Source: Chelatococcus sambhunathii
GTDB lineage: Bacteria > Pseudomonadota > Alphaproteobacteria > Rhizobiales > Methylopilaceae
DNA length: 64,000 nucleotides
Assembly: GCA_031316315.1 (NCBI GenBank)
Contig: JADBEO010000019.1
Span: 1-64,000, forward strand
Direction of reading: 5' to 3'
Shown one piece after another: positions 1 through 8,826 of the stretch. Below the pieces are notes generated by a model. That model had not been told where the DNA came from, ran no database searches, and worked only from the letters and a program-made list of their open reading frames with translations. Both the position numbers and the translations under genes were made by a program. How positions within the stretch are numbered: the first letter of the stretch is position 1; each line of letters starts with the position of its first letter.

Positions 1-944
1 GCCTGTTCCGTATCGGGCAGGGGCTCGGCCTCGGCGGCGAGTGGGGCGGGGCGGTGCTGCTCGCGACCGAGAACGCGCCTCCTGGCAGGGAGGCCTGGTA
101 CGGCATGTTCCCGCAGCTCGGCGCGCCGATCGGCTTCCTGTGCTCGACCGGCAGCTTCCTGTTGCTGTCCGATCTTCTGACCGACGACCAGTTTCTCAGC
201 TGGGGCTGGCGGATTCCCTTCGTCGCGAGCGCGGCGCTCGTGCTCGTCGGCCTGTGGGTCCGGCTGAAGATCGCGGAGACGCCGGCCTTCCGGAAGGCGA
301 TCGAGCGCGAGGAGCGCGAAAGGGTCCCGCTCGCGGCCGCGGTGACCGGACATGGCGGAACGCTCGCGCTCGCGACCGTCGCGGCCGCGGCCACCTTCGC
401 GATCTTCTATCTGATGACCGTCTTCACGCTCAGCTGGGGCACCTCCGTGCTCGGCTATACCCGTGGAGAATTCCTGCCGCTGCAGATGATCGGCGTGCTG
501 TTCCTTGGCCTCATGATCCCGGTTTCGGCCCGGCTCGCCGACCGCTACGGCCGGGAGGCGATGCTAATCGCGGCGAGCCTCGGGATCTTGGCCTTCGGCT
601 TCACTTTCGAGAGCCTGTTCGTCGCCGGCAGCGCGACCTCGGTCGCCGTGTTTCTGTCGATCGGGCTCGGGCTGATGGGGCTGACCTACGGCCCGCTCGG
701 CGCGGCGCTGGCTGAGCTGTTCCCGACGGCGGTCCGCTACACCGGCGCGTCGGTCGCCTTCACCCTCGCCGGCATCCTCGGCGCCTCGCCCGCGCCGTAT
801 GTCGCGACCTGGCTCGGCAAGACCTACGGGCTCGGCTCGGTCGGCCTGTATCTGTCGGCGGTGGCGGCCGCCGCGGCGATCGCGTTCTGGATCATCGCGC
901 GGCGCCGGATCTTCGCCGCGAACGCCGCCGGCGCGGCTGCGTGA
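1..944 (+). CDS. MFS transporter, metabolite:H+ symporter (MHS) type, 5' truncated
   Basis: The open frame runs in from the window edge, so the N-terminus (roughly the first three or four membrane segments) is missing. The first visible residues read LFRIGQGLGLGGEWGGAV followed by ENAPPGREAWYG. The GGEWGGA box and the downstream arginine-containing loop are hallmarks of the MHS branch of the major facilitator superfamily (ProP, KgtP and ShiA relatives). Several hydrophobic helices follow up to residue about 300. The family takes up organic acids, osmolytes or shikimate with protons; the substrate here cannot be told. The stop overlaps the next start in a GTGA. Confidence 0.85.
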   Translation, partial: LFRIGQGLGLGGEWGGAVLLATENAPPGREAWYGMFPQLGAPIGFLCSTGSFLLLSDLLTDDQFLSWGWRIPFVASAALVLVGLWVRLKIAETPAFRKAIEREERERVPLAAAVTGHGGTLALATVAAAATFAIFYLMTVFTLSWGTSVLGYTRGEFLPLQMIGVLFLGLMIPVSARLADRYGREAMLIAASLGILAFGFTFESLFVAGSATSVAVFLSIGLGLMGLTYGPLGAALAELFPTAVRYTGASVAFTLAGILGASPAPYVATWLGKTYGLGSVGLYLSAVAAAAAIAFWIIARRRIFAANAAGAAA

Positions 945-1684
945 TCCCCTGGGTCCATCTCGACAGCGCGCTGGCGCCGGGCGGCGATCACGAACTGCGT
1001 CTGCTTCGGCGCGGCGGGGAGTTCTCGATCCGGCTCGGCCATAACGAGCTGATGAACAGCCGCCTGAGCGGCTCCGAGAAGGCGCTCGCGACGCTGACGG
1101 CGGCGAAACTCACTGGCCGGACCGCGCCGCGCACGCTCATCGGAGGGCTCGGCATGGGTTTCACGCTCGGCGCCGCGCTCGCCAGCCTGCCGGCCGACGC
1201 CAAGGTGGTGGTGGCGGAGCTCGTGCCGGCCGTCGTCGCCTGGGCGCGCGGGCCGATGGCCGAGATCTTCGGATCGAGCCTCGACGACCCGCGGGTCGAG
1301 ATCGTCCAGGACGACGTCGGCGCGCTGATCCGGTCCGGCCGCGGCGGCTGGGACGGGATCATGCTCGATGTCGACAACGGACCCGAGGCGATGACGCGCT
1401 CTGCCAATGACGGGCTCTACGGCCCGGAAGGGCTCGGCGACGCCCACGCGGCGCTTCGGCCGGGGGGCGTCCTCGCGGTGTGGTCGCAGGGGCCGGACCC
1501 TGCCTTCGGCAAGCGCCTGTCGCGGACGGGGTTTGCGGTCGAGGAGAAGCGGGTGAGGGCGAGCGACAGCGGCAAGGGCGCCCGGCACGTGATCTGGCTT
1601 GCGACCAAGCAGGGCGCGCGGGCGCAACTGAGCGAGTCCGGGTCCCCGCGACGCAGGCGCCGGCCTGTCAGGCGATCGTCTTAG
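941..1684 (+). CDS. Spermidine-synthase-like SAM-fold protein
   Basis: This 247-residue protein has the Rossmann-like core of polyamine aminopropyltransferases. It shows a glycine-rich loop (LIGGLGMGFTLGAAL), an acidic strand end (VVVAELVPAVVAWA), a D-D pair after the next strand (VEIVQDDV) and DGIMLDVDNGPEA near the active site. Proteins of this type in Hyphomicrobiales are usually annotated as spermidine synthase or spermine/spermidine synthase-like. Whether it transfers aminopropyl groups or only binds a SAM-like ligand is uncertain. The GTG start overlaps the preceding stop, suggesting translational coupling. The basic C-terminal tail overlaps the convergent nth gene by 17 bases. Confidence 0.75.
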   Translation: MIPWVHLDSALAPGGDHELRLLRRGGEFSIRLGHNELMNSRLSGSEKALATLTAAKLTGRTAPRTLIGGLGMGFTLGAALASLPADAKVVVAELVPAVVAWARGPMAEIFGSSLDDPRVEIVQDDVGALIRSGRGGWDGIMLDVDNGPEAMTRSANDGLYGPEGLGDAHAALRPGGVLAVWSQGPDPAFGKRLSRTGFAVEEKRVRASDSGKGARHVIWLATKQGARAQLSESGSPRRRRRPVRRSS

Positions 1685-2393
1685 GCTCGAACGGGCAGAG
1701 ATCGGCGATCAGGCAGCGGAAGCACTCCGGCCGTCGCGCCTTGCAGACGTAGCGGCCGTGCAGGATCAGCCAGTGGTGCGCGTGCCGGCGGTAGCGGAGC
1801 GGCACCGTCTTCTCCAGCCCGAGTTCGACCTCGAGCGGCGTCTTGCCGGGCGCGAGGCGGGTGCGGTTGCCGACGCGGAAGAGATGGGTGTCGACCGCTA
1901 TGGTCGGCTCGCCGAAGGCCGTGTTCATGACCACGTTGGCCGTCTTGCGGCCGACGCCCGGCAGCAGCTCCAGCGCCGCCCGGGAGGGCGGCACCGCGCC
2001 GCCGTGCTCGGCGATCAGCTTCTCCGACAGCGCGATGACGTTCTTGGCCTTGTTGCGATAGAGGCCGATCGTCTTGATGTGCCCGCGCACGCGGTCCTCG
2101 CCGAGCGCGACCATCGCCTCGGGTGTGGACGCCTCGGCGAAGAGTTTTCGGGTCGCCTTGTTGACGCCGACGTCGGTCGCCTGCGCCGACAGCACGACGG
2201 CCACGAGCAGAGTGTAAGGATCCGTGTGCTCCAGCTCGCCCTTGGGCTCAGGGTCGCGCGCCTCGAAGCGGCGGAAAATCTCTTCGACAGTCGGCGCGGG
2301 CAGGCGCGCCGGTCCACGCTTGCGCGCGGGCTTCCTCGGCGACGGCTTCTTGTCCGGCGAAGGTTTCGTCGGGGAGGACTGTCGGGCGGCCAT
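1668..2393 (-). CDS. nth: Endonuclease III (base-excision DNA glycosylase/AP lyase)
   Basis: A 241-residue HhH-GPD glycosylase that removes oxidised pyrimidines and cleaves the abasic site. The helix-hairpin-helix LPGVGRKTANVV carries the catalytic lysine (K150), the catalytic aspartate is D168 in VDTH, and the [4Fe-4S] cluster cysteines are C217, C224, C227 and C233 in the classical C-x6-C-x2-C-x5-C spacing. The first 30 residues form a basic, proline- and lysine-rich extension longer than the E. coli enzyme (211 residues), so a later start is possible. It is divergent from the DUF2244 gene with only 20 bases between starts. Confidence 0.95.
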   Translation of the reverse strand: MAARQSSPTKPSPDKKPSPRKPARKRGPARLPAPTVEEIFRRFEARDPEPKGELEHTDPYTLLVAVVLSAQATDVGVNKATRKLFAEASTPEAMVALGEDRVRGHIKTIGLYRNKAKNVIALSEKLIAEHGGAVPPSRAALELLPGVGRKTANVVMNTAFGEPTIAVDTHLFRVGNRTRLAPGKTPLEVELGLEKTVPLRYRRHAHHWLILHGRYVCKARRPECFRCLIADLCPFEPKTIA

Positions 2394-2413
2394 CTGGCGG
2401 TTATACTGAGGCG

Positions 2414-2983
2414 ATGACCGAGCGCGCCACCGACGACGAGGCCGCAGCGCCGGGCGTCCACCGGGAAGTGGACGCCGAATGGGACGGCTTTCCCGCCGAC
2501 GCGCACGTCTTCGCCGCGGAGATCCGCCCGCATCGCTCGCTCGGGCCTAAAGGCGTCTCGATCGTGCTCGGCGTCTTCGGCGTCTTCTCCGCTATCCTCA
2601 GCGTTCCGTTCTTCGTGATCGGCGCGTGGCCGGTGATCGGATTCCTTGGCCTCGACGTCCTGGCGCTCTGGCTCGCCTTCCGGTTCTCCTTCGCGCAGGC
2701 GCGCGCCTGCGAGCAGGTGGCGCTCACCTATGTCGAGCTGCTCGTGCGCAAGGTGACGGCGCGCGGCGCGGCGCGTGAGTGGCGCTTCAACCCGAACTGG
2801 GTCCGGCTCGAGAGCGAGCAGGACGAGGAGTTCGGCATGACGCGGCTGTCGGTCGCCTCGCGCGGCGCGCGGCTCGAGGTGGCCGACGCGCTCTCGCCGG
2901 ACGAGCGGGCGGACTTCGCCGACGCCTTCGGCCGCGCGCTCGCGACGGCGAAGGCGGGACCGCGCCGTCCCTCGACTTTATGA
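2414..2983 (+). CDS. DUF2244 family membrane protein
   Basis: A 189-residue protein with the DUF2244 signature (FAAEIRPHRSLGPKG) followed by two hydrophobic helices at about residues 50-95 (VLGVFGVFSAILSVPFFVIG and a second segment), then a soluble tail containing REWRFNPNWVRLE. The family is widespread next to nth in alphaproteobacteria and has no established function; annotations call it an integral membrane protein. The nth gene is directly divergent, which fits that conserved pairing. Confidence 0.8.
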   Translation: MTERATDDEAAAPGVHREVDAEWDGFPADAHVFAAEIRPHRSLGPKGVSIVLGVFGVFSAILSVPFFVIGAWPVIGFLGLDVLALWLAFRFSFAQARACEQVALTYVELLVRKVTARGAAREWRFNPNWVRLESEQDEEFGMTRLSVASRGARLEVADALSPDERADFADAFGRALATAKAGPRRPSTL

Positions 2984-3111
2984 CAGGAAGAGATTCCGGA
3001 ACGTCTGCGCCGGCGGAGCGTTGAACGGTTGCGGCGGCGCGTGTCGATCGGGGAGCGGCCGGCGCTTTGAACTGAACCCCGGTTGCGTCTCAACTCGGAG
3101 GGCGAGGAGAC

Positions 3112-3276
3112 ATGGAAGGGCCGCTCATCGGCATTTTGATCACCGTTCTGGTGATCGTCCTCGTGCTCTGGCTGATCGGCATGCTGCCGATCGACGGGCG
3201 CGCGAAACAGATCGCCCGCATCATCGTCATCATTATCGGCATCATTTCGCTGCTGAAGTATCTCGCGGTGTTCTGA
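3112..3276 (+). CDS. Small two-helix membrane protein (54 aa)
   Basis: A short open frame starting ATG at 3112 with a good ribosome-binding site (GCGAGGAGA, 5 bases upstream). It begins MEGPLIGILI, continues as one long hydrophobic helix to about residue 26, has a short polar turn (IDGRAKQ) and a second hydrophobic helix to the end at KYLAVF. This resembles the small Thivi_2564-like membrane peptides common in proteobacteria, a family assignment I hold loosely. It lies between DUF2244 and the convergent galE; its stop is 15 bases before the galE stop. Confidence 0.65.
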   Translation: MEGPLIGILITVLVIVLVLWLIGMLPIDGRAKQIARIIVIIIGIISLLKYLAVF

Positions 3277-3291
3277 GGAGCCCCGCTCGGC

Positions 3292-4323
3292 TCAGCTCGC
3301 CCGCCGCCTCATGGCGGCCGGGCGGGCGGCCCCGGCCGTCTTGCGGCCTGGCCGCCACAAGGACTTTTCCCAACGCAGGGCGTCGCCGACGATCTGATCG
3401 AGGTCGGCGTGACGCGGTCGCCAGCCCAAAGTTTCGCGGATGAGGCTGGCGTCAGCGATCGAGACGTAAGGATCGCCCGGCCGCGCCGCCGCCTCGCGCA
3501 CCGGAAAGTCGCCGGCCGCCCGGCGCACGGCGGCGACGACCTCCTTCACCGAATAGCCCCAGCCGTAGCCGCAGTTTAGCGTCACGGTCTTTCCGCCTCC
3601 ACGCAGGTAGGCTAGCGCCGCCACATGGGCGTCCGCGAGATCCGAGACGTGGATGTAGTCGCGCACGCCGGTGCCGTCGGGAGTCGGCAGGTTGGCGCCG
3701 AAGATGCTCAGCCCGGGATTGAGCCCCAGCGCCGCGCGGGTCGCGACCGTAATGAGGTTCGAGGCGCCGGCCGCGCGCTGGCCGTTCCGGCCCTTGGGAT
3801 CGGCGCCGGCGACGTTGAAGTAGCGTAGCGTGACGCAGGCGAGGTCGTGCGCCGCGCTGGTCTCGCGGACGATCCATTCCGACATCAGCTTCGAGACGCC
3901 GTAGGGCGAGCCGGGCGCGCAGGCGGCCGTCTCGGCCGTCGGCGTCGGCGGGTTGAGGCCATAGACCGCGGCGGTCGAGGAGAAGATGAAGCGGCCGACC
4001 TTGGCCGCGACGACCGCGGCCAGCAGGTCGCGGGTCTTGCCGGTGTTCGCCGCGAAGTAGCCGAGCGGATCCCTGACGGATTCCGGCGCCGAGATGCGGG
4101 CCGCGAAATGCGCCACCGTGTCGATCTCGTGTTCGGCGAGCACCCTCAGCACGAGCGCCGCGTCGCCGACATCGCCGACGACGAGCGGAACCCCGTCCGG
4201 GACCGCGGCGCGCTCGCCCGTGGAAAGATCGTCGAGGACGACGCACGCTTCGCCGGCGTCCCGGAGCGCGAGCGCCATGTGCGACCCGATATAGCCAGCG
4301 CCCCCGGTGATCAGCACCGCCAT
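3292..4323 (-). CDS. galE: UDP-glucose 4-epimerase
   Basis: A 343-residue extended short-chain dehydrogenase that interconverts UDP-glucose and UDP-galactose (or the N-acetyl forms). The NAD-binding motif GGAGYIGSH is at residues 7-15, the active-site serine/threonine is in FSSTAAVYG (about 115-117), and the YxxxK pair is Y141/K145 in PYGVSK. The sugar-binding region RDYIHVSDLADAH is intact. The last about 20 residues are basic and alanine-rich. It supplies precursors for surface polysaccharide, consistent with the capsule genes 8 kb away. Confidence 0.93.
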   Translation of the reverse strand: MAVLITGGAGYIGSHMALALRDAGEACVVLDDLSTGERAAVPDGVPLVVGDVGDAALVLRVLAEHEIDTVAHFAARISAPESVRDPLGYFAANTGKTRDLLAAVVAAKVGRFIFSSTAAVYGLNPPTPTAETAACAPGSPYGVSKLMSEWIVRETSAAHDLACVTLRYFNVAGADPKGRNGQRAAGASNLITVATRAALGLNPGLSIFGANLPTPDGTGVRDYIHVSDLADAHVAALAYLRGGGKTVTLNCGYGWGYSVKEVVAAVRRAAGDFPVREAAARPGDPYVSIADASLIRETLGWRPRHADLDQIVGDALRWEKSLWRPGRKTAGAARPAAMRRRAS

Positions 4324-4509
4324 CGGCAGACAGCCCCTTCGATCCTAACGCCCGGCGCTCCGGCGCATCGTTCGGATGATAGCGAGCTGTTCTTTCGGTT
4401 TCGTTGAGGCGCGGGGGGCCCGCGTCAACGCTTCATTCACCGTAAACGGGCAAGTTTCGCGCGACCGGCGACGCATCTCCATATCCCCGGCACCGACAGG
4501 CGAAGCTCG

Positions 4510-6636
4510 ATGGCGAATGCAGGCGCGGCTGCGGATGGCTGGCGCGGCCGGAACCGCTGGTGGCGCAGTCTCGCTGCCCGCGCCACGATCGCCACCGCCG
4601 CCATGCTGGCCGCGCTGTCGATCCTGCTGGTCGCGATCGCGGCCACGGAAACGCGCGAATCGGCCGAGCGAGCGATCGAATGGTCGGCGGCGGCCGCCGC
4701 GGGGGCGATCGGCGACCGGCTGGCGTCGGGCGAAGTCTCGCCTCGGGACGTCTCGACCGCCGCCGCAGGGGCGTCGCTCGACTACGCCTTTCTTGAGGGT
4801 GCGTCAGGAATGGTCATCGCGGGAGAGCGCCCCGGCGGCGCTCCCGCCATGTCGCCCGCAAGCGTCGGAGCGACGCAGCGGTCGGGCGTCGCGCTCGTGA
4901 CAAGATCGCGGGACTTCGCTCACGCCGCGAAGGCCGTGATGATCGGCGGCGAGCCGATGACGCTGCGGGTCGGGAGGTCGCTCGCGCCGGCCGCGGTCGC
5001 CGAATCCGAAACGGTGGTCAGGGGCGTCATGGCGGCGCTCGCCTTCATCGGGCTCGCCTTGCCGCTGCTGGCGCTTCTCGTCGACCGCGTGGTCGCGCCG
5101 CTCCGAGCGCTGACACGCGCGGTGACGTCGCCAGGTTCGGCCGAGGCCGAGGTTCGGGCCGCCGGGGGGCGCACCGATGAGGTCGGGGCGCTCGCCCGCG
5201 CCCATCTCGCGATCTCGAAAGATCTTGCCGAAAACGCGGACGCGCTTCATCGCCTGACGTTCGATGACCCGCTGACCCATCTGCCCAACCGGGCCAACCT
5301 CACGAGCCGGCTCGCGAGCGCCCTGCAGGTGGGGGAGTCGCTGGCGCTGCTGAAGATCGAGGTCCAGGGCCTGTCGCGGATCGCCGCCGGGCTCGGGCAG
5401 CAGTCGGGCGACGAAGCGGTGCGACGCGCGGCCGAGCGGCTGCGGGAGATGGCGACCGACTGGGCGCGCGAGTCGCAACTCGTCGAGCAGCGCGTTCCGA
5501 TCATCGCGCGGATCTCGGATACGGGATTCGCGCTGCTCGCCCACGGCGCCGACGCCGGCGCGGCGAGGGCGCTCGCGGCGGCCGCGCTCGCGGCCTTCGA
5601 AACCCCGCTCTTCGTCGGCGAACATCACGTCGCGACGGCGCTCGCCGTCGGCGTGGCGCTGGCGCCCGAGGACGGCGACGAAGCCGCGACGCTGCTCCGC
5701 TCGGCGGCGGCGGCCGTTTCGGCGGCGCGCGCCGCCGGCCCGCAGTCCGTGCGCTTCGCCGGCGCGGAGCTCAACCGCATGGCTTATGGCCGCCTGAAGC
5801 TCGAACAGGACCTCAGGCGCGCGATCGACAACGGAGAGCTCGAGCTTCACTACCAGCCGCAGATCGAGCTCCAGACGCGCGCCGTCTCGGGGGCCGAGGC
5901 GCTGGTGCGCTGGCGCCATCCGATCCGGGGCATGATCTCGCCGATGGAGTTCGTGCCGGTCGCGGAGGAGTGCGGCCTGATCGAACCGCTTGGCGCTCTG
6001 GTCCTCGCGCAGGCCGCCCGAAAGGCGGCCGACTGGCACGCGCGCGGGCTATCGGCGCGCATCGCCGTCAACGTCTCGGCCATCCAGTTCCGGCGGCAGC
6101 GCTTCGCGGAGCGCGCCCTCGAGATCATTGGCGCGGCCGGCGCCGATCCGAGCCAGATCGAGCTCGAGATCACCGAGAGCGCCGCGATGGGCGACCCCGC
6201 TCACGCGCTCAGGGAGCTCGCGCCGCTGAGGCAGGCCGGGGTCAAGCTTGCGATCGACGACTTCGGCACCGGCTATTCGAACCTGTCGTCGCTCACGCGG
6301 CTGCCCTTCGACGTGCTGAAGATCGACCGATCCTTCGTCCGCGACGCCGTCGCCGCGGGCGGAGCCCGGGCGGTCGTCGGCGCCATCGTGGGCCTCGCCG
6401 CGAATCTCGGCTTCGAGACGATCGCCGAAGGCGTCGAGACCGAGGAGCAGCTCGCCTTCGTCTCGCGCCAGGGCTGCTCGCACGTGCAGGGCTACCTGTT
6501 CGGCAAGCCCATGCCGGCGCCGGCCTTCGAGGCCTGGTACGCCGAACGCACGCTCGCGGAGCTGAAGGGGCTTCTCGACGGGGGCGCGGCGCGGCCGACG
6601 GTCGGCGGGGCCGTCGCTCTCGCGGGCCGTCCGTGA
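4510..6636 (+). CDS. Membrane EAL phosphodiesterase with a degenerate GGDEF domain
   Basis: A 708-residue protein with two membrane helices (about residues 24-45 and 173-195) bracketing a periplasmic segment, a HAMP-like linker, a GGDEF-fold domain and a C-terminal EAL domain. The cyclase signature is lost: the position that should read GGDEF is SDTGF (RISDTGFALL), so diguanylate synthesis is unlikely. The EAL domain keeps its key motifs: AEALVRWRHP, NVSAIQF, ELEITESA, DDFGTGYSNLSSL, KIDRSFV, EGVET and QGYLFGKP. It should hydrolyse c-di-GMP. The GGDEF remnant may bind GTP as a regulator, as in other such hybrids. Confidence 0.9.
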   Translation: MANAGAAADGWRGRNRWWRSLAARATIATAAMLAALSILLVAIAATETRESAERAIEWSAAAAAGAIGDRLASGEVSPRDVSTAAAGASLDYAFLEGASGMVIAGERPGGAPAMSPASVGATQRSGVALVTRSRDFAHAAKAVMIGGEPMTLRVGRSLAPAAVAESETVVRGVMAALAFIGLALPLLALLVDRVVAPLRALTRAVTSPGSAEAEVRAAGGRTDEVGALARAHLAISKDLAENADALHRLTFDDPLTHLPNRANLTSRLASALQVGESLALLKIEVQGLSRIAAGLGQQSGDEAVRRAAERLREMATDWARESQLVEQRVPIIARISDTGFALLAHGADAGAARALAAAALAAFETPLFVGEHHVATALAVGVALAPEDGDEAATLLRSAAAAVSAARAAGPQSVRFAGAELNRMAYGRLKLEQDLRRAIDNGELELHYQPQIELQTRAVSGAEALVRWRHPIRGMISPMEFVPVAEECGLIEPLGALVLAQAARKAADWHARGLSARIAVNVSAIQFRRQRFAERALEIIGAAGADPSQIELEITESAAMGDPAHALRELAPLRQAGVKLAIDDFGTGYSNLSSLTRLPFDVLKIDRSFVRDAVAAGGARAVVGAIVGLAANLGFETIAEGVETEEQLAFVSRQGCSHVQGYLFGKPMPAPAFEAWYAERTLAELKGLLDGGAARPTVGGAVALAGRP

Positions 6637-6720
6637 ACCGGCGTCATTGAGCCGTCGCCGCGAAGCGACTAGAACCGCCGGCCTGACCTGACCGACGGAC
6701 CAGCCGCGAACACGCCCTCG

Positions 6721-7614
6721 ATGACGCCCGTTTCCAATCCGCACGACACCGCCCGGATCCTCGTCGAGGCGCTGCCCTACATGCAGCGCTACGACAACGC
6801 GACGATCGTCGTGAAATACGGCGGCAACGCCATGGGGGACGCCGACGCGGCCCGATGGTTCGCGCAGGACGTCGCGATCCTGAAGGAGGTCGGCATCAAT
6901 CCCGTCGTGGTGCACGGCGGCGGGCCGCAGATCGGCAAGATGCTGGATCGGCTCGGCATCAAGTCCGAGTTCAAAGCCGGGCTGCGCGTCACCGACGCCG
7001 CGACCGTCGAGGTGGTCGAGATGATCCTCGCCGGCTCGATCAACAAGTCGATCGTCGCCTCGATCAACGCCGAGGGCGGCCGCGCCATCGGTCTGTCGGG
7101 CAAGGATGGCGGCATGGTCACCGCACGCAAGGTGACGCGGTCGATGATCGACCCGGAAACCAAGGTCGAACAGATCGTCGACTTCGGCTTCGTCGGCGAG
7201 CCGGACAAGGTCGATCGCACTGTGCTCGACTGGGCGATCGCCTCGGACCAGATCCCGGTCATCGCGCCGGTCGCGCCGGGCGGCGACGGCACCCAGACCT
7301 ACAACGTCAACGCCGACACCTTCGCCGGCGCGATCGCCGGCGCGGTCGACGCCAAGCGCCTGCTGCTGCTGACGGACGTGCCGGGCGTGCTCGATAAGGA
7401 TAGGAACCTGATCGATCAGCTCACCGTCGAGCAGTGCCGCGCGCTGATCGCCGACGGCACCATTTCCGGCGGCATGATCCCGAAGGTCGAGACCTGCATC
7501 TACGCGGTCGAACGCGGAGTCGAGGGCGTCGTGATCCTCGACGGCAAGACGCCCCACGCCGTGCTCATCGAACTCCTGACCGAAGGCGGCGCCGGTACGC
7601 TGATCACGCGGTGA
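6721..7614 (+). CDS. argB: Acetylglutamate kinase
   Basis: A 297-residue amino-acid kinase that phosphorylates N-acetylglutamate, the second step of arginine biosynthesis, which also leads to ornithine, the polyamine precursor. Visible motifs are the nucleotide-binding KYGGNAM near residue 38, [10 protein letters not shown], the acetylglutamate loop [38 protein letters not shown], and the C-terminal SGGMIPKVE. The N-terminal helix ([14 protein letters not shown]) is the arginine-sensing helix of hexameric, feedback-inhibited enzymes. Confidence 0.96.
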   Translation: MTPVSNPHDTARILVEALPYMQRYDNATIVVKYGGNAMGDADAARWFAQDVAILKEVGINPVVVHGGGPQIGKMLDRLGIKSEFKAGLRVTDAATVEVVEMILAGSINKSIVASINAEGGRAIGLSGKDGGMVTARKVTRSMIDPETKVEQIVDFGFVGEPDKVDRTVLDWAIASDQIPVIAPVAPGGDGTQTYNVNADTFAGAIAGAVDAKRLLLLTDVPGVLDKDRNLIDQLTVEQCRALIADGTISGGMIPKVETCIYAVERGVEGVVILDGKTPHAVLIELLTEGGAGTLITR

Positions 7615-7621
7615 CGCGGGC

Positions 7622-7960
7622 GTGACCGTCATTCCCTTCAAGCGCCCGGAGCAGAAGAAGCCGCTGGCGCAGGCGCGGCGCTCCTTCGCCGAATTCGCCG
7701 GCGCCATGGCGCTCGCGGGGCTGGTCTTCTTCCTGCTGCCGATGCTCTGGTCCGGGATCCCGACGCAGCTGCTGGCCGTGATCCATCTGCTGATCGCGGT
7801 CGTCTACTTCCAGCAGGGTCCGAGGATCGCGGCCGGGATCTGGATCGCGCTCACGCTCGCCACGCTCGTCGTCGTCTCGGCGCCCTCTCCCGTCACATAT
7901 CTTCTGGAGCGCGGCGCGCGTGCGCTGGACGCAACGGCGGTCGGGGCTCCGCCCGGATAA
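7622..7960 (+). CDS. Small hypothetical membrane protein
   Basis: A 112-residue protein starting GTG seven bases after argB. It has a short basic N-terminus (PFKRPEQKKPLAQARR), then three hydrophobic stretches: ALAGLVFFLLPMLWSG, LLAVIHLLIAVVYFQQ and IALTLATLVVVSA. I recognise no family. Its tight spacing suggests it is cotranscribed with argB and the following nucleotidase gene. Confidence 0.55.
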   Translation: MTVIPFKRPEQKKPLAQARRSFAEFAGAMALAGLVFFLLPMLWSGIPTQLLAVIHLLIAVVYFQQGPRIAAGIWIALTLATLVVVSAPSPVTYLLERGARALDATAVGAPPG

Positions 7961-8056
7961 GCCGCGGGTCGCGGGCGTCGCTGGCGCGGTAAGGATCGCC
8001 TAACCATATTGGCGCGACGCTTTGCCCCCGGGACGAGAGGATATGGTCCGCGCTTC

Positions 8057-8818
8057 ATGACCGTAATGCCCAAGGACGCGATCTTCACGCCCGTCGAGGC
8101 CCACGCCCGCGCCGCCGAGGCCAAGGGCTTCTACCATGTCGACACCTGGGTGTTCGACCTCGACAACACGCTCTATCCGGCGTCCTCCCGCCTGTTCGAC
8201 CAGATCGACGCGAAGATCACCGCCTATGTGATGGCGAGGAGCGGGCTCGACGGCCTGTCGGCCCGCGCGCTGCAGAAGTTCTACTACCGCACGCACGGCA
8301 CCACGCTGCGCGGCATGATGACGGAGGACGGCCTCGACCCGGATGAGTTCCTCGCCTTCGTGCACGACATCGACCATTCGGTGCTCGCGCCGGCTCCCGC
8401 GCTTGCGGAAGGCATCGCGCGGCTTCCGGGCCGGCGCTTCGTCCTCACCAACGGCTCGCGGCGCCACGCCGAGAGCGTGATCGCTCGGCTCGGCGTCGCC
8501 GAGCTGTTCGAGGATGTTTTCGACATCGCCGCCGCCGGATATGTGCCGAAACCCGAGGCGGAGGCCTATCGGCTGTTCCTCGATCTGCACGGCATCGAGC
8601 CCGCCAAGGCCGCGATGTTCGAGGACCTGTCCAAGAACCTCGTCATCCCGCACGCGCTCGGCATGCGCACCGTTCTGGTGACGCCGCAGGACGGCGAGCC
8701 GGAGGGCCTGGAGCGGCTGACCGCGCCGGACGACGCGGATGCGGCCCCGCATGTCGACCACATGACCGACGATCTGCCGGGCTTTCTGGCCGGCCTCGCG
8801 CTTGTGGCGGGGGAGTAG
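8057..8818 (+). CDS. HAD-family pyrimidine 5'-nucleotidase (Sdt1-like)
   Basis: A haloacid-dehalogenase phosphatase of 253 residues. The nucleophile motif WVFDLDNTLYP is near residue 40, motif II is VLTNGSRRHA, and motifs III/IV lie in YVPKPEAEAY and MFEDLSKNL. DLDNTLYP is the signature of the pyrimidine 5'-nucleotidase group, which sits next to argB in many Hyphomicrobiales genomes. I chose ATG 8057; the frame is open from a TTG at 8009, and ATG 8066 is also possible. Confidence 0.88.
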   Translation: MTVMPKDAIFTPVEAHARAAEAKGFYHVDTWVFDLDNTLYPASSRLFDQIDAKITAYVMARSGLDGLSARALQKFYYRTHGTTLRGMMTEDGLDPDEFLAFVHDIDHSVLAPAPALAEGIARLPGRRFVLTNGSRRHAESVIARLGVAELFEDVFDIAAAGYVPKPEAEAYRLFLDLHGIEPAKAAMFEDLSKNLVIPHALGMRTVLVTPQDGEPEGLERLTAPDDADAAPHVDHMTDDLPGFLAGLALVAGE

Positions 8819-8826
8819 CGGGCGGT

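Noticed and set aside
8000..8826. Extension of a minus-strand frame through the HAD nucleotidase
   Set aside because: The region codes for a clear HAD protein on the plus strand; the antisense frame has no motifs.
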